Origin: an uncultured Rhodobiaceae bacterium
GTDB lineage: Archaea > Thermoplasmatota > Poseidoniia > Poseidoniales > Poseidoniaceae
NCBI GenBank assembly: GCA_937911445.1
Contig: CALDQY010000154.1
Span: 1-7,684 of the forward strand
Direction: 5' to 3'
Length of the DNA stretch: 7,684 nt
In this document: positions 5,121 through 7,684 of the stretch, piece after piece
Numbering within the stretch: the stretch's first letter is position 1
Layout of the letters: every line of letters begins with the position of its first letter
Notes under the pieces: model-generated
The model's database searches: none
What the model was told of the DNA's origin: nothing
What the model saw: only the letters and a program-made list of their open reading frames with translations
Made by a program: the position numbers and the translations under genes

Positions 5121-7684
5121 ATGTGGCATCGTCGCGCCATGCTCGGTTTGCTGTTGACCATGATTATGGTCCTTGGCACAATCAGCCCTGCACTGCTTCT
5201 TCTTGAGGAGCATGTACCCGAAATAGACCGAGCAAACGGCGAAGAAATCAACTTCAACGCTCAAGGATTCCTGCTCAACAAAGTCGATAAAAACACTACC
5301 ACGAACGAAATGGAACTGCAACGCCCTGAAATTACGTGGGTACCTACAACGGGCGGTGGTCTCATGATTACGAGAGCCCACGGCTGCATGGCACACGATA
5401 CGACCAACGAATTGGTTTATCTCATGGGCGGGAGAACGGATCCAGACCCACAACAAAGCAACGATGAGTCAGCAACGAATCTGATTGAGATTTGGAACCA
5501 ATCAACCGAAACATGGTCACTCGCCCAATTTAACATGCCAAACACCCAACAGTATCACGAATGCGTCCAAATCAATGACAAGATTTACGCTATTGGCGAT
5601 TGGTATCCAAACGTATCTCCAGCGCGAAAATCAACCGGTCAGGTTCAAATCTACGACATCGCAGCAGAAGCTTGGGTCAACAACACGACCAGTATGCCAC
5701 CTTCAATGGAGGTCGGTAACTTTGGCATGGCATCCATTGGGAACAAAATCTACATCGCAGGTGGTGTTCAAAACTCCTCAGCGAACGATGCAACGGATCG
5801 TCTTCTCGAGTACGACACGGTCACAGGTATATGGACCGAACTTGCCAACATGACGGAGAAGCGATTCGCTTTCCCGTTGGTTGAATATCACGGACTTCTC
5901 TATGCCTTCGGTGGATTGCAAGGTCCGTATACGTGGAGCACTCAGCCCGTTATCAACACGAGCGAAGTATACGACCCTTCAACCAACACTTGGACCAAAC
6001 TGCCCAATATGTCCTTCCACCGATTTGGAATGGCAGGCTCCGTTCACAACGATGAGATTGTTCTGATTGGCGGACACAGCCAAAGTGCGTCTGTCAAAGA
6101 TACATGGGGTTATATCCCAGCATCAAACGAATGGAGAAAGCAAGATGATTTGTCCATCGGCGTCTTTGACCTTGCAGCCATCGATGCGGATGGAGTCACC
6201 GTCTTCGCTGGAGGCGATCTTTCCTCGCAGCCCTACAGCAATGGCTGGGGCGTTCAGTACCTTGATGAAACAGAAATTGCCCCTCGAATCGAAAATCACA
6301 CGGGATGGATTTCTTCACCGATCAACAATCTTGCGACTACAGAACATGGCTCAGCGTCCTTGATGTGGATGGAACTTACCGGTTCGACACCCACTTCAAC
6401 GGCGATGGGATTCCAGTATCGCGTATCAAATTCAGAAACAGGTGTTGCATCCGAAACATGGAAGCCTATTGACACATTGAATCCAGCGAATCTTGCTGTT
6501 CTCGGCATTGGTAACCATTCTCTTTCGGGTGTAGCAGCAAGCGATAACGGTTTGATGGAATACCGCATCCAACTCTATACGGAAGAAGTCCAAGACTGGG
6601 TCATCCCGAATCTAGATGCATTACGCTGGGGAGCAGAAGAGGCTTCGTTTTCCCTGAGCAATCCTTCAGCCATTCAGCCCAATGCTCCACAGATTACGTT
6701 CTCAACGCATCATGCAGCTATGGAGCAAGAACTTCTGCAACCAGCTGTGTTTGAATTTGCAATGATCAAGGCAACGACAGAAGGGTTCATTCATCCCGAC
6801 GCCGTTTGGACAACAGTTCGTGTTTCTCCCGATGGGAGTTCACCGATTGTAAGCGATACGGACAATCTCTTGGACAGCAGTAGCGTTTCCGTATCCGTAG
6901 CGACAACTGGTGTTCGGAATGTCGAATGGGCACTCTCATTCAACGACATGGACACCGATAATGTCCTGATTCGCGCGTCCACTGAGGGCGTTGCAACGTC
7001 GACCTACACACACCCCACACCGGTAAACATCGATCGTTCAATCTCAGTCTTCATGGATTCTGTTTCATCCAATTTCTCAACGCAAGGCGGCGACGATGTC
7101 TCACAGGATGAAGTCCTGCGCGGAGGTTCATCGATGACCGTAGCTGTCGATCATGCCTACTCGAGCAGTGGCTTAAGGCCTCTTTCAAACAACATCAAGG
7201 TACGCCTCCATGTTGACATCGACCTACGAACACAAGACGAAAACGCTCCTCAATCGTGGTACAATACGTCCACAGCCTTTGTCGGTCTCAGTGCCAATCA
7301 GCCAACAGAATTTATTCTCACCTTGCCAGCAAATGTCTCTGGACAAACCTTCGTTCATATCGAGGCGCAAACCACGGACTCGCTTGAATTAACCGTCGAT
7401 CAAGCCGCATCGTCCATTCGATTCCTTCTCGATTCCTTCGCCCCGGTCGTGATGACAACCTCACCACTTGTTGATGCATATCTCAATGTTAACCAAAATC
7501 GCACAGTGAGCTTGAATGTCTACGATGCTGTTGGGTTTGCACAGGACAGCATTCAATCCTATGTTTGGCTTGAGGGAATCCACGATGCGAACGCCAATGG
7601 TCTCCCCGAGACAAATGAGCGAGTTCTTGTTGAACACGAGGCCATTAACATCGATACATCTTGGCAATTCATGTTTTATCTCAA
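5121..7684 (+). CDS. Secreted Kelch-repeat surface protein, 3' end beyond window
   Basis: Unbroken reading frame of 854 codons from the ATG at 5121, running off the window; the C-terminus is not seen. Alternative in-frame starts are 5049 and 5139. The N-terminus MWHRRAM followed by a hydrophobic stretch to LLLL and then EEHVPE is a signal peptide or signal anchor, so the protein is exported. Residues about 82-370 hold about five or six Kelch blades with recurring hydrophobic-GG turns (VYLMGGR, IYIAGGV, LYAFGGL, IVLIGGH, VTVFAGGD), each followed by a YD...W-type strand (YDTVTGIWTEL, YDPSTNTWTKL). These should form a beta-propeller. Further on are beta-sandwich-like modules, first at about 390-510 (GWISSPI to ALRWG). 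An EF-hand-like loop, DANANGLPETNE, begins at residue 822. About a dozen N-x-S/T sequons and very few cysteines fit an archaeal surface glycoprotein. It may be an archaeosortase client, but no sorting tag can be seen here. The ligand is unknown. Confidence 0.88.
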   Translation, partial: MWHRRAMLGLLLTMIMVLGTISPALLLLEEHVPEIDRANGEEINFNAQGFLLNKVDKNTTTNEMELQRPEITWVPTTGGGLMITRAHGCMAHDTTNELVYLMGGRTDPDPQQSNDESATNLIEIWNQSTETWSLAQFNMPNTQQYHECVQINDKIYAIGDWYPNVSPARKSTGQVQIYDIAAEAWVNNTTSMPPSMEVGNFGMASIGNKIYIAGGVQNSSANDATDRLLEYDTVTGIWTELANMTEKRFAFPLVEYHGLLYAFGGLQGPYTWSTQPVINTSEVYDPSTNTWTKLPNMSFHRFGMAGSVHNDEIVLIGGHSQSASVKDTWGYIPASNEWRKQDDLSIGVFDLAAIDADGVTVFAGGDLSSQPYSNGWGVQYLDETEIAPRIENHTGWISSPINNLATTEHGSASLMWMELTGSTPTSTAMGFQYRVSNSETGVASETWKPIDTLNPANLAVLGIGNHSLSGVAASDNGLMEYRIQLYTEEVQDWVIPNLDALRWGAEEASFSLSNPSAIQPNAPQITFSTHHAAMEQELLQPAVFEFAMIKATTEGFIHPDAVWTTVRVSPDGSSPIVSDTDNLLDSSSVSVSVATTGVRNVEWALSFNDMDTDNVLIRASTEGVATSTYTHPTPVNIDRSISVFMDSVSSNFSTQGGDDVSQDEVLRGGSSMTVAVDHAYSSSGLRPLSNNIKVRLHVDIDLRTQDENAPQSWYNTSTAFVGLSANQPTEFILTLPANVSGQTFVHIEAQTTDSLELTVDQAASSIRFLLDSFAPVVMTTSPLVDAYLNVNQNRTVSLNVYDAVGFAQDSIQSYVWLEGIHDANANGLPETNERVLVEHEAINIDTSWQFMFYL

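Noticed and set aside
5061..5456. Minus-strand open frame of 131 codons opposite the Kelch N-terminus
   Set aside because: The plus strand encodes a signal sequence and the first Kelch blade here. The antisense product has no family features and would fill the divergent promoter region.

Overview
This 7.7 kb window looks like a compact archaeal chromosome segment of moderate GC. Marine Group II (Poseidoniia) or a related Thermoplasmatota lineage is my best guess, inferred from the gene mix rather than from a marker search. The support is a tRNA-His with a plausible archaeal fold, a polytopic archaeosortase/exosortase-family protein, a large secreted sequon-rich Kelch/beta-sandwich protein, bacterial-looking housekeeping genes (RibA, TusA, a DEAD-box helicase with a DbpA-like tail), and very tight gene packing. 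Several starts have good Shine-Dalgarno matches; others have none and may be leaderless.

Layout from left to right. (1) tRNA-His(GUG), lacking only its first one or two bases, lies on + at the left edge with an encoded CCA. (2) A two-gene minus-strand operon of a TusA-like protein followed by ribA (GTP cyclohydrolase II) overlaps by 8 bp. The ribA stop codon lies one base from the tRNA 3' end. (3) Diverging from tusA on + is the archaeosortase-family gene, whose stop codon directly abuts the stop of the next minus-strand gene. (4) Three minus-strand genes probably form an operon: a HEAT-repeat protein first, then a 67-residue unknown protein, then the DEAD-box helicase. A perfect 7-bp hairpin sits just upstream of the helicase ribosome binding site. 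(5) Diverging from the HEAT gene, the start of a large secreted Kelch protein runs off the right edge (854 codons visible).

Functional links. The archaeosortase probably processes C-terminal sorting tags of surface proteins. The Kelch protein is a plausible client, but its C-terminus is outside the window, so this is inference. RibA starts riboflavin synthesis from GTP, and TusA relays persulfide sulfur; the overlap suggests translational coupling, with no obvious shared pathway. The helicase and the HEAT/67-aa genes may form an RNA-handling transcription unit. I see no insertion sequence, CRISPR array, integrase or phage gene. Nearly all the sequence is accounted for by coding DNA, and no gene-free stretch exceeds about 110 bases.
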